A stretch of 64,000 nucleotides of DNA from Miscanthus floridulus (lineage: Eukaryota; Streptophyta; Magnoliopsida; Poales; Poaceae), in contig NC_089584.1 in assembly GCF_019320115.1 (NCBI RefSeq), positions 100,550,320 through 100,614,319 on the forward strand. Reading direction: 5' to 3'. The position numbers and the translations under genes were made by a program. The notes under the pieces are model-generated. The model was not told the origin of the DNA and made no database searches. It was given only the letters and a program-made list of their open reading frames with translations. The stretch's first letter is position 1. Every line of letters begins with the position of its first letter. Positions 47,035 through 57,646 of the stretch are shown here, piece after piece.

Positions 47035-48300
47035 CATGAGCAATTTACTAGAGTTATCTTTGGCGCTCTACTGAAAAGGAACAACACCCCTCACAAATCA
47101 CCGAGAGATGGCCAAGAACAATCACCAACTCTTGCCAATCCTCCTCCACTGCTCCAAGTCATCTAGGTGGCGGCAACCACCAAGAGTAATAAGAAAACCA
47201 TAGCAACAACGATCCCCAAGCGCCACTAGATGCAATCACTCAAGCAAATGCACTTAGAATCACTCTCAATCTCACTATAATGATGAATCAATGATGGAGA
47301 TGAGAGGGAGGTGTTTGATTTAGCTCACAAGGATGTTTCACTGATAAAAATGTGCAAGAGGATGAGCTAGAGCTGGCCACAATCTATTTATTAAGCCTCG
47401 AAGGGCTCACTAGCCGTTATGCCCATGAACCGATCGTCGGACGTGCGGACATGGGTCATCGGACAATCCGACGCCCTGTCTGATGCCCTGCCTCGGCCAG
47501 CCATAGCACGTCACGTGTCCATGCTCAAAACTCGACCGTTACCATGCTCGACTGTGCCCTCAGTGCCGCTGTCAGATGCACCGTTGGATATTAACAGTGC
47601 TGATCCGACGCTCTTGTCCGACGCACTCTAGTAAGGTTCTAGAATAGTTGTTTTCATCGAACACTCGTCCGATGCCGACCATCGAATGATCGTCACTGTT
47701 CGACGCTACCACGTGTCGCTGCCTTATTCTATCTCTCACGAACGCCTGAGTGAATAGTAATCGCATTTTATCCGACGCCTCTGCCTCATGCCGTCCGACG
47801 CTCCTGCGCGAGGTCTGTTAAGACCGGTCGAAAGACGCAGAGCCGTTGCTGTCCGACGCCCCTTGTTCTTTTCTTTTAAGCGCGAAATCAACTCCCCTTG
47901 CTCCCATGTCCCAAACACTTGCGCACGTGTGTTAGTATTTTCCAAATCATTTTGCAAGGATTTTAGGTTAGCACACTAGGTCCTAATGCATATGCATGAA
48001 TAACATCACCTAGTGACACTTGATAACCGCAATCACTGAGATTTATTCCCTCTTAATAGTATGGCTATCGATGGTGTCTTGAGTGCAAACCAAAAATGAC
48101 TCTATCAAGTATACCTTTGCCTTGAGCCCATTTTTGTTTTTCTCTTTCTTCTTTTTTTCAAATGTGGAGCACTTGATCCATCTTTTGACCATCATCTAGC
48201 TCCACCACTTAGATTGGACCACCTTATCTAATTCACACACTTAGATCAAATGTTAGTCTTAGTATTTTATCAATTATCCAAAACTAAACTTGAGCTTTTA

Positions 48301-49429
48301 GAGTCTAGAATGGTGCTAGATTTTAACATCCTGTAGTGGATTGAATCTTAAGAGATGATAAACCGATGTGCATGCACTATTCATCAGGATTTGCTAGTAG
48401 TGCTAGGCGTTCTACTGAACCTTCTTGTGTTGAAGAAATAAATAGGTCGCTGACATACGTATGTAGATGAATAGGCGATTGGAACAAGGGGTGGCCAGAA
48501 CTCACCGGGAAGGATGCGGCGTGTAGCTGACCAGACCTACTAGCCTCATGTGCGCCTTAGATGAGGTGGGTGCATTGGAGCCAGATGGAGAAGCACGGAT
48601 AGCTGGATTTGACCCTGCACCCAACACGCTCCCTATGCACGCACGTGGCTACGGGCGAGCTATGGCCAGGAAGCCTGTTCGGTTGGCAGGTTCATATCGT
48701 TGCTGGTTCGTGAAGAAGTACCGCTGGCTGGTTTGTGTGAGAAAAATACTGTTCTGGCTGGAAATTTAAGATTGTTTATGACAAGCCACAGCCAAACGAA
48801 CAGGCTGAGGGTGCCTGAGTCGTACAACAGGTTCTCTATAGGTGATGGGTGCCTCCTAGATGCAAATGCAATGCCCCACTCCTAGATCACGGATGATGTC
48901 AATTGTTAGCGCCTTCTTCTTCGACGGGTAGCCGGGGACATACCGGTGAGTCCATGTGAAGTAGCAGCATGCCTTATCTCCATGCTTCCAGATCTAGTGG
49001 CGCCTGATGAGGAATAATCCCACATGATGGGGGAGCTCTCAGATCTGGTGGAAGCACGAACACGCAACATGATGACCCAGGGAGCTCGGTGGAAACGATG
49101 AAGCTGCTGGTCTTCATGTGCTTGGATTGTTTCCCAACCCATGGCGTGACATGGAGCCATCGAGGGCTCAGAGGTGGAGGAGCTCACCTCACCCTAGGCT
49201 CCAGCGACGGTGGCGAGCAGGGAGAAGGGAGAGGAAGGAGACAGGAGAATGAGGAGGGGGCAGGTTCGGAGCTTCGGGCTAGGTGGAGGGGCCTGGCTAG
49301 ACCATGGGTTAGTTTCCAGAAGGCAGGAGGGCTTTTCTAGAAAATAGATAGCACCAGATGTCAGCACACAGATGAACCACAGAGGCCCAAATGATCTGGT
49401 GCTAATGAAATAGAGTGGGTTTTAAATAA
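48301..49429. other. Segment between solo LTR cluster and MULE
   Basis: About 1.1 kb holding the MITE-like element at 48672-48806 and a GC-rich part (48900-49320) with open frames on both strands that I cannot assign. An 11-bp perfect inverted pair (TAGCACCAGAT at 49349-49359 and its complement at 49392-49402) lies near the end. No gene is called. Confidence 0.5.
48672..48806. mobile_element. MITE-like element, 135 bp
   Basis: Terminal inverted repeats AGCCTGTTCGGTTGGC at the left and the complement of AGCCTGTTCGTTTGGC at the right (one mismatch in 16). The interior has CTGGCTGG-type inverted repetition, so the whole can fold into a hairpin. It resembles the abundant short elements of grasses with CCTGTTCG..CGAACAGG ends. 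No clear target duplication is seen. Confidence 0.6.
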
Positions 49430-49690
49430 GGAAAAAGTCCATTTTTGGCCCTCCAACTATGGCTGTAGTTTTTTTCTAGCCCTCTAACTAAAAAACCAGA
49501 CACACGCAGTCTCTTAACTCTCAAAACCAGTTAAAATTGGCCCTCGTGCCCATTCGACCGTGGTTTCCACCTAGTCAACCCGCCATGACCGCGGTTTTGG
49601 CCCAGTCTCCATGTCTGGTGGCCCAACCCCGAACCCTCCTCTCACTCTCGTTCCTTCCCCAACCCTGAACCCTAACTCGCTACGGTGGCG
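49430..49690 (+). repeat. Left terminal inverted repeat of the MULE
   Basis: About 260 bp matching the reverse complement of 52951-53211 with scattered mismatches. It includes GGCCCTCCAACTATGGCTG and an inner CCCTGAACCCTAACT. Confidence 0.85.
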
Positions 49691-49745
49691 ACGGCGACGG
49701 CGGAGGGTGCTAGTGTGGGTGCAGCATAGGTGCAGATCGATAGCA

Positions 49746-50396
49746 TGGTGAGCTCGAGCAGCGTGAGTAGCTAGAGGGGAGGAGGAAGGTCCAACCATGG
49801 TTGCTTTCAGTGGTCCCCCTTCTAGTGTCACCGAGGCCCTCTTGATTATTGGTCGCCCGTGATTTGCTATTGCGGAGCAAAAGGCAGCAAAGTGGACATT
49901 ATGGACCAATGACAATCCGGGCCAGGTTCTACAATTGCTTTAGATCTCAAGTGAGTTTGATCAATGACTTGTTTAGGGTTTGGTTCTTTGTTGGATGTCA
50001 TGATTGAAGTTGTCTTGGTTTTGGTTGTAATCACGGTTGCAGAGCAATATGCGACCATGCTAATTTTATCGCTAGATTGATCCACCAACCCTAGAGCACC
50101 TTGTACCCATTCTTATTGAGCTCCATGACCAAGTGCAAGCAATGAGGATAGCTAACAAATAGGGAAATGGCCACATGGATCTGGCATTCATTGATGCAGA
50201 AGCATCAAGGCAGCAAGGAAGAGTTATGGTGGAAATAGGATTTGCAGGCATAGATGATGTGGCACCAATGGTGCAAATAGCTAGAACAGAAGATGTTTAG
50301 TTGAAATGCAGGATGGTAGAGAAGGAACTAGGTTTGTTGAAGTTTGTATTGGCGGCCTGTGTGATTCTAGTGCTTGTTGTACTTTTTAGGAAGTAG
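49746..50396 (+). pseudogene. GRF-type zinc finger / membrane-anchor gene of the MULE
   Basis: The plus strand around 49855-49935 encodes a GRF-finger-like block (VICYCGAK then KWTLWTNDNPGQ after a small shift). A region with frequent stops follows. Near 50180-50395 is an open C-terminus with a hydrophobic segment FVLAACVILVLVVLF next to the stop. Grass genomes contain many small proteins with a GRF finger, coiled coil and C-terminal membrane segment, often inside MULEs. Their function is unknown. Frameshifts and stops make this copy a pseudogene. From 50397 to 50886 lies only AT-rich interspace. Confidence 0.55.
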
Positions 50397-50886
50397 ATGT
50401 TTCTTGCTTTTTTAGTTGTGATGGAAGACAATGGTAGTAGTTGGATGCTTGTTAGTTTGTGGTGTAGAAGTATGGAAGATGTATTGAATTCAAGATGTAT
50501 TTTGCTATCTTTGAATTGATTATGAATTCCAAGATAAGGCTTTCAGGTTTTGGTTGCTTTGATCGCTACTTTGACGTTGTTGTATGGAGGCTCCAATCAA
50601 GAACTCACATACTTTCACACAAGATAGAAGACTAACCCGCAATTGATAAACCACAACAAGAGAAGCCACTATGCCAACAACATTACTTGTCTGGCATTAT
50701 AACCTAAAAGTCTGGCATTACATTACATTATAGGTGAAGAACGTCACAAATGCCTTAATAGTCTGGCATTACATTACAAGTTCAACAACCTGAAAGCCTT
50801 GAAAGTCTAGCAGTACAATGAAAGTTAACATCACAATATGGCAATACATGCTCTTAGGGATCAACATGGTCTTTGAGAAGCAGCAG

Positions 50887-52579
50887 TTAGCTTGGTTGTG
50901 TGCGCTTCTTCACTGATTGCTTTTTCCTTGGAGGTTCCTCGGCAGCGACTGTAACACATGCTTTTCCACCTTTAAAACTCAAGTTCACAGAAGAACATGC
51001 CTGGGACAATGGAACATTGGCTTGTAAATGCATGTTAGCTTGCCTAGGTGTTTGCACTCTAGCTGTGGCAGTGCACTTGATCTTTTTCTGCATGTGAGTT
51101 AAAATATAAGAAATTGGAGGCAAAATTAAAAAAAGGAAACAACATACGAAGTAGCACATACAATTACTTGGGTTCACTGAGATGCTCTTCTTTTCCCTCT
51201 TCCTCTACTGCTTTCATTAGAGGTAGCAGTGGGTACAAAGCTGCCATGTGTAGAAGCATCAGCTGATAGATTACTTGGTTATGGAGCAGCATGACCTGTG
51301 CCTCCTAGAGTTTTACTGCTAGATGGAACCCCATGTCTCTTGTCACAAGTGGACATATTGTGGCCTATTCCCTTACATTTCCTACATCTGATGACTGTCC
51401 CTACCTTAGAAAGTCTCTTTGCCTTTGGTTGTTCTTGTGGCTCCCTCTTCCTTTCTTTTTTAGGTCTGCCTGGCATTCTCACATATCCAGGTGCCTTCAA
51501 GGGTGGGAGATCAGACTCTGGCCAATTCTGCATACCCTCCAATGGGTTTAGGTAGTGAGAGTAAGTATTGTTGAACTTAGTAATATGATAACAAGCTACA
51601 ATGTAATCATCTAGCACATTTATGTTGTAAAAGATGCATGAAATAGCATGGCAGCATGGCAACCCAGACAACTACCAATACCTACAAGAACACTCTCTAG
51701 CCTGTAGGTCAACTGTGAACCTATTGTCCCAATGATTGACTTCAAATATGTCAGCTCCATTGCTAATAGCATGGCATACCCCTAAAAGGGTGATACATGC
51801 ATTTAGCTTGTTAAGGATGTTGGGACACACTGTTCCTATCCATGTTTGTGACTTAGACCTATTCTGTTGGATCCTCACCATCACCTTCCTTCTAATTGTC
51901 TCCAGCATAGTTACAATAGGAAAGAACCTAGCTTCCACAATCCATTTGTTAAATGTTTCACACATGTTGTTATCAATAGAATCACAATTTGATCCTATCT
52001 TAAACCAGGCCCTGCTCCAATGAGCTGGATTAGTGTTCATCAAGGCTTGTGCACCACCTAGTGTATACTTTGCTAGTCTAGCCCTTGCAAGATTGAACAA
52101 TGATGGACAGGGTGCCTTATGATGAGCAACCAAGACATCTTCACCTAGATCTGTCAGTTCCTCATATCCACCTTCAAACTCACTGTCATCATGTTCTTCT
52201 TGCTCACCTTCAATCTCATCTTGAAAGTTGTTGTCCTCATCATCCTCTTCCTCTTCATCATCAACTGATGTCCTTCAACATATATCTCTGCTACATCTCC
52301 TTCCTTAGTGTTGTTTGCCATTTCAATGCAAGCCTGATCATCCATCAGAACACGTAGGCCATTAGAAAGCTGCCTTCCAGGAACAAGCTAGTGCAACAAT
52401 GCTCCTTCTTCAATAGTGCAATGATCATTAAGGTGCCCCATAACCTCAGGGAGAGAGACTTTATCACGGTCAATGTATGACACCTCCACTTGTCCTCCCA
52501 AGTAATACACATTATTTTCTCTTCTCAAGAATTGTCCTCCATAATGAAACCGAATAGGAAGAGTATCCAGAGGGTCCAT
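50887..52579 (-). pseudogene. mudrA-like transposase, internally deleted
   Basis: The N-terminal MuDR domain begins at 52579 (MDPLDTLPIRFHYGGQF). It is broken by TAG at about 52388 where Trp is likely. An acidic linker (52150-52260) runs directly into the post-catalytic part at 51672-52133 (SLFNLARARLAKYTLGGAQA). The SWIM zinc motif CSCRYW..LPCCHA follows around 51630-51690, and a CCHC knuckle (CRKCKGIGHNMSTC) near 51345-51385. A GT..AG intron then seems to lead to a last exon within 50894-51085. The DDE nuclease core (about 300 residues in the family) is absent. In intact MULEs the protein binds the inverted repeats and catalyses cut-and-paste transposition. Confidence 0.8.
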
Positions 52580-52950
52580 GGCGCATAAAATGTCCTACAT
52601 TACATGCAACAGGAAGATAATTAATATCACACTTGCAACTACATAACACAATTACACAGTTACACAACACACGAAGTCTGCTTAAACAAACAAAAGTCCT
52701 AAACTAATCATATACCACGTCGACTAATGGTAAAAACAACTTCAACCACCTAATCCCTAAAAAGGAACTTCCATTCCATAAAAAAAGGCTTCGATTCAAA
52801 CTAAAGAACAACAACCTCGCCCTTGACGCAGCACGAGAACCACCTAGCCCCGCATCTAATGTCGATTTGCACCCCTGGCACCCTCACCATTGGAGCACCT
52901 GCGCCGTACTCGCACCAGCACCCTCCGCCATCGCCGTCACTGACGCCGCC

Positions 52951-53211
52951 GTCGGCAGTTAGGGTTCAGGGTTGAGAAAGGAATGAGAGTGAGAGGAGGG
53001 TTTGGGGTTCGGGGTTGGTCTGCTAGACATGGAGACTGGGCCAAAACCACAGTCATGGCGGGTTGACTGGGTGAAAACCACGGTCGAATGGGCGTGCGGG
53101 CCAATTTTAACTGGTTTTGAGAGTTAAGAGACTGCGCGTGTCTGGTTTTTGAGTTAGAGGGCTAGAAAAAAACTACAGCCATAGTTGGAGGGCCAAAAAT
53201 AGACTTTTTCC
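52951..53211 (-). repeat. Right terminal inverted repeat of the MULE
   Basis: Inverted partner of 49430-49690. The interval 52580-52950 between the transposase start and this repeat is 5' leader sequence without another gene. Confidence 0.85.
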
Positions 53212-53238
53212 TTTTATGTGTGATCTATTGTCTTGCAG

Positions 53239-53639
53239 GTGATGGGGAGTGTTGGATTTAAGTTCCCAATTGCACTCTCATTAATTCATTACGTAGTTGC
53301 ATTTGTTCTAATGGCCACCCTTAAGACATTATCCTTGTTACCGGTTGCCCCTGCATCGAAATCCACTCCTTTCTCATCTATATTTGCTTTGGGTGTTGTA
53401 ATGTCCCTATCCACTGGGCTAGCCAATGTGAGTTTGAAACCTAACAGGTAAACTAGCTAGATTCCATTTGAAAGTTAAGTGATGTGTGCTTACATAAATT
53501 TTGTAGTATTGCCTTCATGTATTCTCAGTATTTTTGCTATTCAGTGTAGGTTTCTATCAAATGGCTAAGATTGTTGTAACCCCAACAATTGTTGTAGCAG
53601 AATTCATGCTTTTCCAGAAGAAAAGTTTCCTATCAAAAG
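53239..53639 (+). pseudogene. Two exons of a nucleotide-sugar / triose-phosphate-type transporter (DMT superfamily)
   Basis: Exon 53239-53447 follows a TTGCAG acceptor and ends before GTAAAC. Exon 53545-53639 follows ATTCAG and ends before GTAGGC. The splice joins AG and T into a Ser codon and gives the run SVGFYQMAK. Signature parts are GFKFPIALSLIHY, SLSTGLANVSLK and VTPTIVVAEF, as in Golgi nucleotide-sugar transporters and relatives. The two exons cover about 100 residues, perhaps 3-4 membrane helices of about 10. No stop interrupts them. Upstream exons are missing beyond the MULE, and downstream the intron is cut by a CACTA end at 53699. It is a truncated gene copy; the exact substrate cannot be named. 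Confidence 0.75.
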
Positions 53640-53698
53640 GTAGGCTTGCTGCAACAAAATGTGATTCCACAATGTTTTACAGCTTTCAGGCTAACTAT

Positions 53699-54610
53699 CA
53701 CTACTAGAAATCTCCACTTCTATGACAAAAATCTTAATGATGGATCCAAAACCATCATAGAAGATCACTTTTTATGACAAATATTTCCGTTTCATTGTAG
53801 ATTAGTGGTGATGATCCTGTAACACTCCTTTTTATGGCAAAATCAGGCATCATCATAAAAAACGTCATAGAAGAGCGCAGGGTTTCATCATAGATCACTC
53901 GCGCGAATCATCTGTGATAGTCTCCTTTAATACTGTGACGAACAGGGATTCGTCATTGAACTAATTACCCATCTGTGACAAACAATATTCAATCTGTAAC
54001 GAACGACTTCGTCCTAGATCTCCACATGGTACTTTCTCCCTCTGACATGTACCTATGGCACCTGGGAGTTACTCATCCGTGATGCTTGCAATTCATCATA
54101 AAAGTCTCCTTTCTCCATACGACGTGTACCTATGGGACCCATCTCCATCCGACGTGTGGGACCTACAGTACAGTTACTCATCCGTGACGCTTGCAGTTCG
54201 TCATAAAAGTTTTTGCTCAGTCCTTTCTCTGTCCAACTGTACTTGTAGGACCCTTCAGCATCCGACCTATGGGATCCGACGGCTTACATGTCATGTGTAC
54301 CTGTGGGACCGTTCTCTATCTCCATCTGACCTATGGGACCCGACGGCTTGCGTGTCACATGTACCTATGGTACCATCCGACCTGTGGGACCCGATGGCTC
54401 ACATGTCACGTGTACCTCTAGGACTTTTCTCCATCTCCATCTGACCTGTGGGACCCAGGGTCTTGCGTGTCACTTGTACCTTTTGTGCCACCAGGGTCAA
54501 ATAAATTAAAAAAAACTCAATGCCTGGTAATCAAACCTAGGACCTGGAGGAAGGAATGCACGGTCTTTACCATTGCGCTAGATGCCTTGTTGTATTAGCA
54601 TATCTTTGGA
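53699..54610 (+). mobile_element. CACTA (En/Spm-type) transposon 5' end
   Basis: CACTACTAGAAA at 53699-53710 is the typical terminal sequence. It is followed by repeated TATGACAAA / GTCATAGAA motifs (53730-53960) and degenerate repeats of the type CTGTGGGACC..CATCTGACC (54050-54480). These are subterminal repeats of the kind CACTA elements use to bind transposase. A possible other end, TTTGTAGTAGTG at 59316-59327, matches the inverted terminus at 11 of 12 bases but lacks subterminal repeats and a matching 3-bp duplication (TAT against ATA). The extent to the right is therefore uncertain. The 138-codon frame at 54055-54444 is repeat sequence. Confidence 0.65.
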
Positions 54611-55028
54611 GTCTTTATAATATTATATTCTCTATGTGGATGCCCTATAGGTTGACCTATATTGGATATTTTCCCTTCAAGTGGAAATAAATCTGTGCCC
54701 ATTAGACTAGTTGCGGCGGTGGAGGATCCCCTATGTGCTGTGGTGGCTCCGACGTCCTTTTGGAGGCTAGGTGATGGGGCTTGCCAGTGGAGCGTGGTGG
54801 CATTGGCGTCCATGCCCGTTGTGTGCCACGGCAGAGGTGATAGATCCAATCCGTAGGTATCCTTTCTCGCCTTTTCCTATTCGCTTCACTATTTTGGTCT
54901 TTGCTTGAACATGAGGTATACAAGAAACATTCTAGCGTTGGAGATCTGGTTGGGCCAATGATATGATGATGAAAAGAACTAGGAGGTGGCACTGGTTGGT
55001 TTTCTGATGATGTATTGGTTTTCTACAT
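54611..55028. other. Interval between CACTA end and F-box cluster
   Basis: About 420 bp with a GC-rich middle (54705-54840). One plus-strand frame (54662-54856) is open for 64 codons, but I see no domain. It may be transposon interior or an untranslated exon. Confidence 0.4.
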
Positions 55029-55211
55029 ATGTTTAGTTTTGTTACCGTAAATGCCTATGTGCAATTAGGCCTATTAATTGTCAAGTGCTTGCTTGATTAT
55101 ACCTACCTGTCTAGGCAAACAAACAAGCCCATTGCTTTTGCCTTCAAAACTGTTGTAATTATCGTCCTCTTAACTTTTGTTTGCCTCCTAAGCTCTGAGC
55201 TCATGTATTGA
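55029..55211 (+). CDS. Small hydrophobic ORF, duplicated ahead of each F-box copy (copy 1)
   Basis: 60 codons with two hydrophobic stretches (VQLGLLIVKCLL and FKTVVIIVLLTFVCLL) and a central YLSRQTNKP. It is repeated at 57470-57646 with both synonymous and amino-acid changes. It may be an untranslated part of the F-box gene or a tail-anchored microprotein. I cannot name it and rate translation as uncertain. Confidence 0.3.
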   Translation: MFSFVTVNAYVQLGLLIVKCLLDYTYLSRQTNKPIAFAFKTVVIIVLLTFVCLLSSELMY

Positions 55212-55387
55212 TTGTAAGTGTGATGGATATACTTGATTTAGCTGGAATTGTAATGGTTATAACTCCATTAACTTCACTGTTGGACTTTGGTATGAGTTGT
55301 GGACTTCACTGTTAGATCTTTGTTGGATTATTTTCCTCTTGTGATCTCATTACTGAGCAAGCTCTCATCCTACTACACACAGATGAA

Positions 55388-57397
55388 ATGGAGGAGGCCC
55401 CCAATAAGAGAAACACACTGGCTAGCCTCACGGACGATACTGTTGTCAAAATCCTCCGCCGCCTCCCTGCCCGCTCCTTGTTCTGCTACAAATGTGTCTG
55501 TCGCTCCTGGAACCACCTCATCAAGGACTACAACAACCATAAGGTGCTGCCTCGGACTCTGGCAGGCTTCTTCTACAACACCGACTGGGGCTATCGATGC
55601 TACACTAGAGTCACCAGTGAACACCCCTCCTTGTCCTTCTTGCCCTTCACCTTGGCCAATGTAGCTATCTCAGATATCTACAACGACCTCATCCTATGCT
55701 GGTGCCGAGGGGCTGATAGATCATACTACTATGTCGTCTGCAATCTGGCAACCAAGGAGTTCAAGGAACTACCACCTAGTGATGTAGACTAGGCCTGATC
55801 TTCTGAAAGGTATGGCGTCGATTGGTGGAGACTCAGCATTCACGATCTAGGCTTTGAACCAAGACTAATTCGGACCCCCGCAACCGTTACACCACTGCTC
55901 CGTTGGTTATCAACCACGCGAACGTGATTGACCTCGCCGAGAAGGCTTTCCTGCAAGTGAATCGAGAACACAAGAAAGAACGGGATGAACGCAATCTGAA
56001 ATTGCAAATAAATACGAGGCTTATGAACATGAGAAGGAGTTCAAGTCTGTATTCGAAAGGACTAATCGCCATAGGCGAACAAGATCAAGAACTAGGGCCC
56101 TGGTTCATAGCAAGCAGCCTTGGCGGCATAGTTGCAGTAAAACGATGTCTGTTTCACAAGGAAATCAAGAACTAAACAAAACCCAAACCCTAAAGAGAGC
56201 GACAGCTGCTATTTATAGAGTCTTGGGCGTCACTCCCCCTGGACGCGCACCCTAATGGGCCCAAACACGTACACAGTCCAACGGACCAAAAGACGGTGTC
56301 GCAGCACCCTGGCAGATTTTGGATGCTGACTTGTTTCAACAATTCCCATTGATTCCGAAGGTATTTTGACGTGAAACCACTTGGATTGGCTTACTTATCA
56401 AATTAGCTTTCCAACCATATGTGGATCGTCGAAAACGGAGTTCGTATGCGTCCGGGGTGACTAGTTTAAGGCAGACTGGTCCTGAAGGCCGAGGCAGACT
56501 CGAACTTGAGTTGCTTTGGGCCTCCACCTCGGGGACTTGAACCGAATTAGCCTCGAACCTCCTTTTTGACTTGGACACCCTTGCTGGCCTCCTACCCCTC
56601 CATACCATGTGCCAAACATGGTCATATGCATGGGTGTCATGTCCTCATCACCTAGCATCCATTCTATTGGCGGGGCTCGATTGGGGTTCGATCCGAAAGC
56701 CTCCTCGCACTTCCATGTGATTGAATATATACAGGAGCAGTTTGATTGGTGTAGGGGTGTGAACATCTACTCATCTAAAACTACAGCATGGATCCGTAAG
56801 AAATCCAAATGGGGCAGGAGTGCTTCTATGACAATTGAGAGATCAGATAGGAGAACATCAGAAACTGTGTATCTTAACGGTTGTCTGCACATTATGGGGT
56901 ACTGGTGGGGCTATTAGCAGATAATTGTTGTGGATATAGAGGGAGAGACATGGAAGAAATTTCCTTGCCCGTGTGGTTCTGCATTTTCCATCCATCAAGT
57001 TTAGGATCACTTGTGTGTATGCACTGTTCGTGGTTGTGATTACCCCAAGCTTAACATCTGGATCCTTGAAGACTATGGTACTACATGTAAATGGACATTG
57101 AAGCATACTTTTGGCATTCTGTACATTCTTTTGGAGACTAACATTAATTTTGGTTACTTGGATGTTGATCAGTACTACACAACGGTTCACCCAGAATGGA
57201 ATTTGCTTTTCTTTGTTGGGGTTGGGGACAAAAATGACATCGTCGCATATAACATGGATAGCAGAAAAGTTCATGTCATCCCTACACATTACAGTGTGTT
57301 TTCTAAATGGGATGTCCTGCCACAAAACATCTGTAGACCTTACTATCTTTCCTATGTTCCCTTGTTCTCAGAGTTGGAGTCATTAGCAAAGGAGTAA
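55388..57397 (+). pseudogene. F-box protein gene copy 1, split by a solo LTR
   Basis: The frame from 55388 has an F-box near residues 12-45 (LTDDTVVKILRRLPARSLF, then CVCRSWNHLI). A region like the F-box-associated beta-propeller domains of plants follows. The frame is interrupted at 55780-56650 by an inserted LTR and resumes at 56656 (IHSIGGARLGFDPKASSHF). Two further stops (56915-56917 and near 57002) precede the final open part 57011-57397, which ends in ELESLAKE. F-box proteins recruit targets to SCF ubiquitin ligases through SKP1, and grasses have hundreds of such genes. With an insertion and two stops this copy is non-functional. It is about 70-80 percent similar to copy 2 by eye. Confidence 0.85.
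55780..56650. mobile_element. Solo LTR inside F-box copy 1
   Basis: 871 bp with ends TGATG..CATCA and perfect target duplication CCTAG (55775-55779 and 56651-56655). F-box copy 2 has the uninterrupted site (CCGCCTAGCATCCATTC near 58292). The family is not identified. A TATTTATAGAG near 56210 is a TATA candidate on the plus strand. Confidence 0.85.
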
Positions 57398-57469
57398 ATA
57401 AAGTTCCATGATGTATCTCCTTGTCATGACATGTTTAAATATATCAATGTTGTTAGATTGTCTATGCAT

Positions 57470-57646
57470 ATGTTTAGTGTTGTTACTGTAAATGCCTGTG
57501 TGCAACTAGGCCTGTTAATTGTGAAGTGCTTGCTTGATTATACCTATCTGTCTAGGCAAACAAACATGCCCATTGCTTCTGCCTTCAAAACTGTTGTAAT
57601 TGTCGTCCTCTTAATCTTTGTCTATCTCCTATGGAAGAAGCTCTGA
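57470..57646 (+). CDS. Small hydrophobic ORF (copy 2)
   Basis: 58 codons, the duplicate of 55029-55211. The C-terminus differs (YLLWKKL) because of a 7-base insertion before the stop. It lies between F-box copies 1 and 2, so it is part of the duplicated unit. Coding status is uncertain. Confidence 0.3.
   Translation: MFSVVTVNACVQLGLLIVKCLLDYTYLSRQTNMPIASAFKTVVIVVLLIFVYLLWKKL

Larger units (their letters stand above)
42540..48300 (-). mobile_element. Solo LTR A (SIRE-related), host of nested solo LTRs
   Basis: Starts TGAAAGGTCCTAAATGGCTA at 42540 and ends GAGCTTTTA at 48300 (CA changed to TA). Perfect target duplication GAGTC at 42535-42539 and 48301-48305. Without the nested insertion it is about 1,823 bp (42540-43101 plus 47040-48300). 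No internal retrotransposon sequence lies between, so it is a solo LTR left by unequal recombination. Orientation is taken from the SIRE-like element, whose 5' LTR has the same TGAAAGG end next to the tRNA-Met site. Confidence 0.88.
49430..53211. mobile_element. Mutator-like element with long terminal inverted repeats
   Basis: Both ends carry GGAAAAAGTC(C/T)ATTTTTGGCC as inverted repeats. Similarity continues inward for about 260 bp (49430-49690 against 52951-53211). Inside are a minus-strand mudrA-like transposase remnant and a plus-strand GRF-finger gene, arranged convergently, as in several grass MULEs. The transposase lacks its catalytic middle part, so the element could only have moved with help. 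I could not see the expected 9-bp target duplication at the ends (TTTAAATAA and TTTTATGTG). Confidence 0.85.

Noticed and set aside
54055..54444. 129-codon ORF after the CACTA end
   Set aside because: It consists of degenerate repeats of GTACCTATGGGACC type, that is, subterminal repeats.
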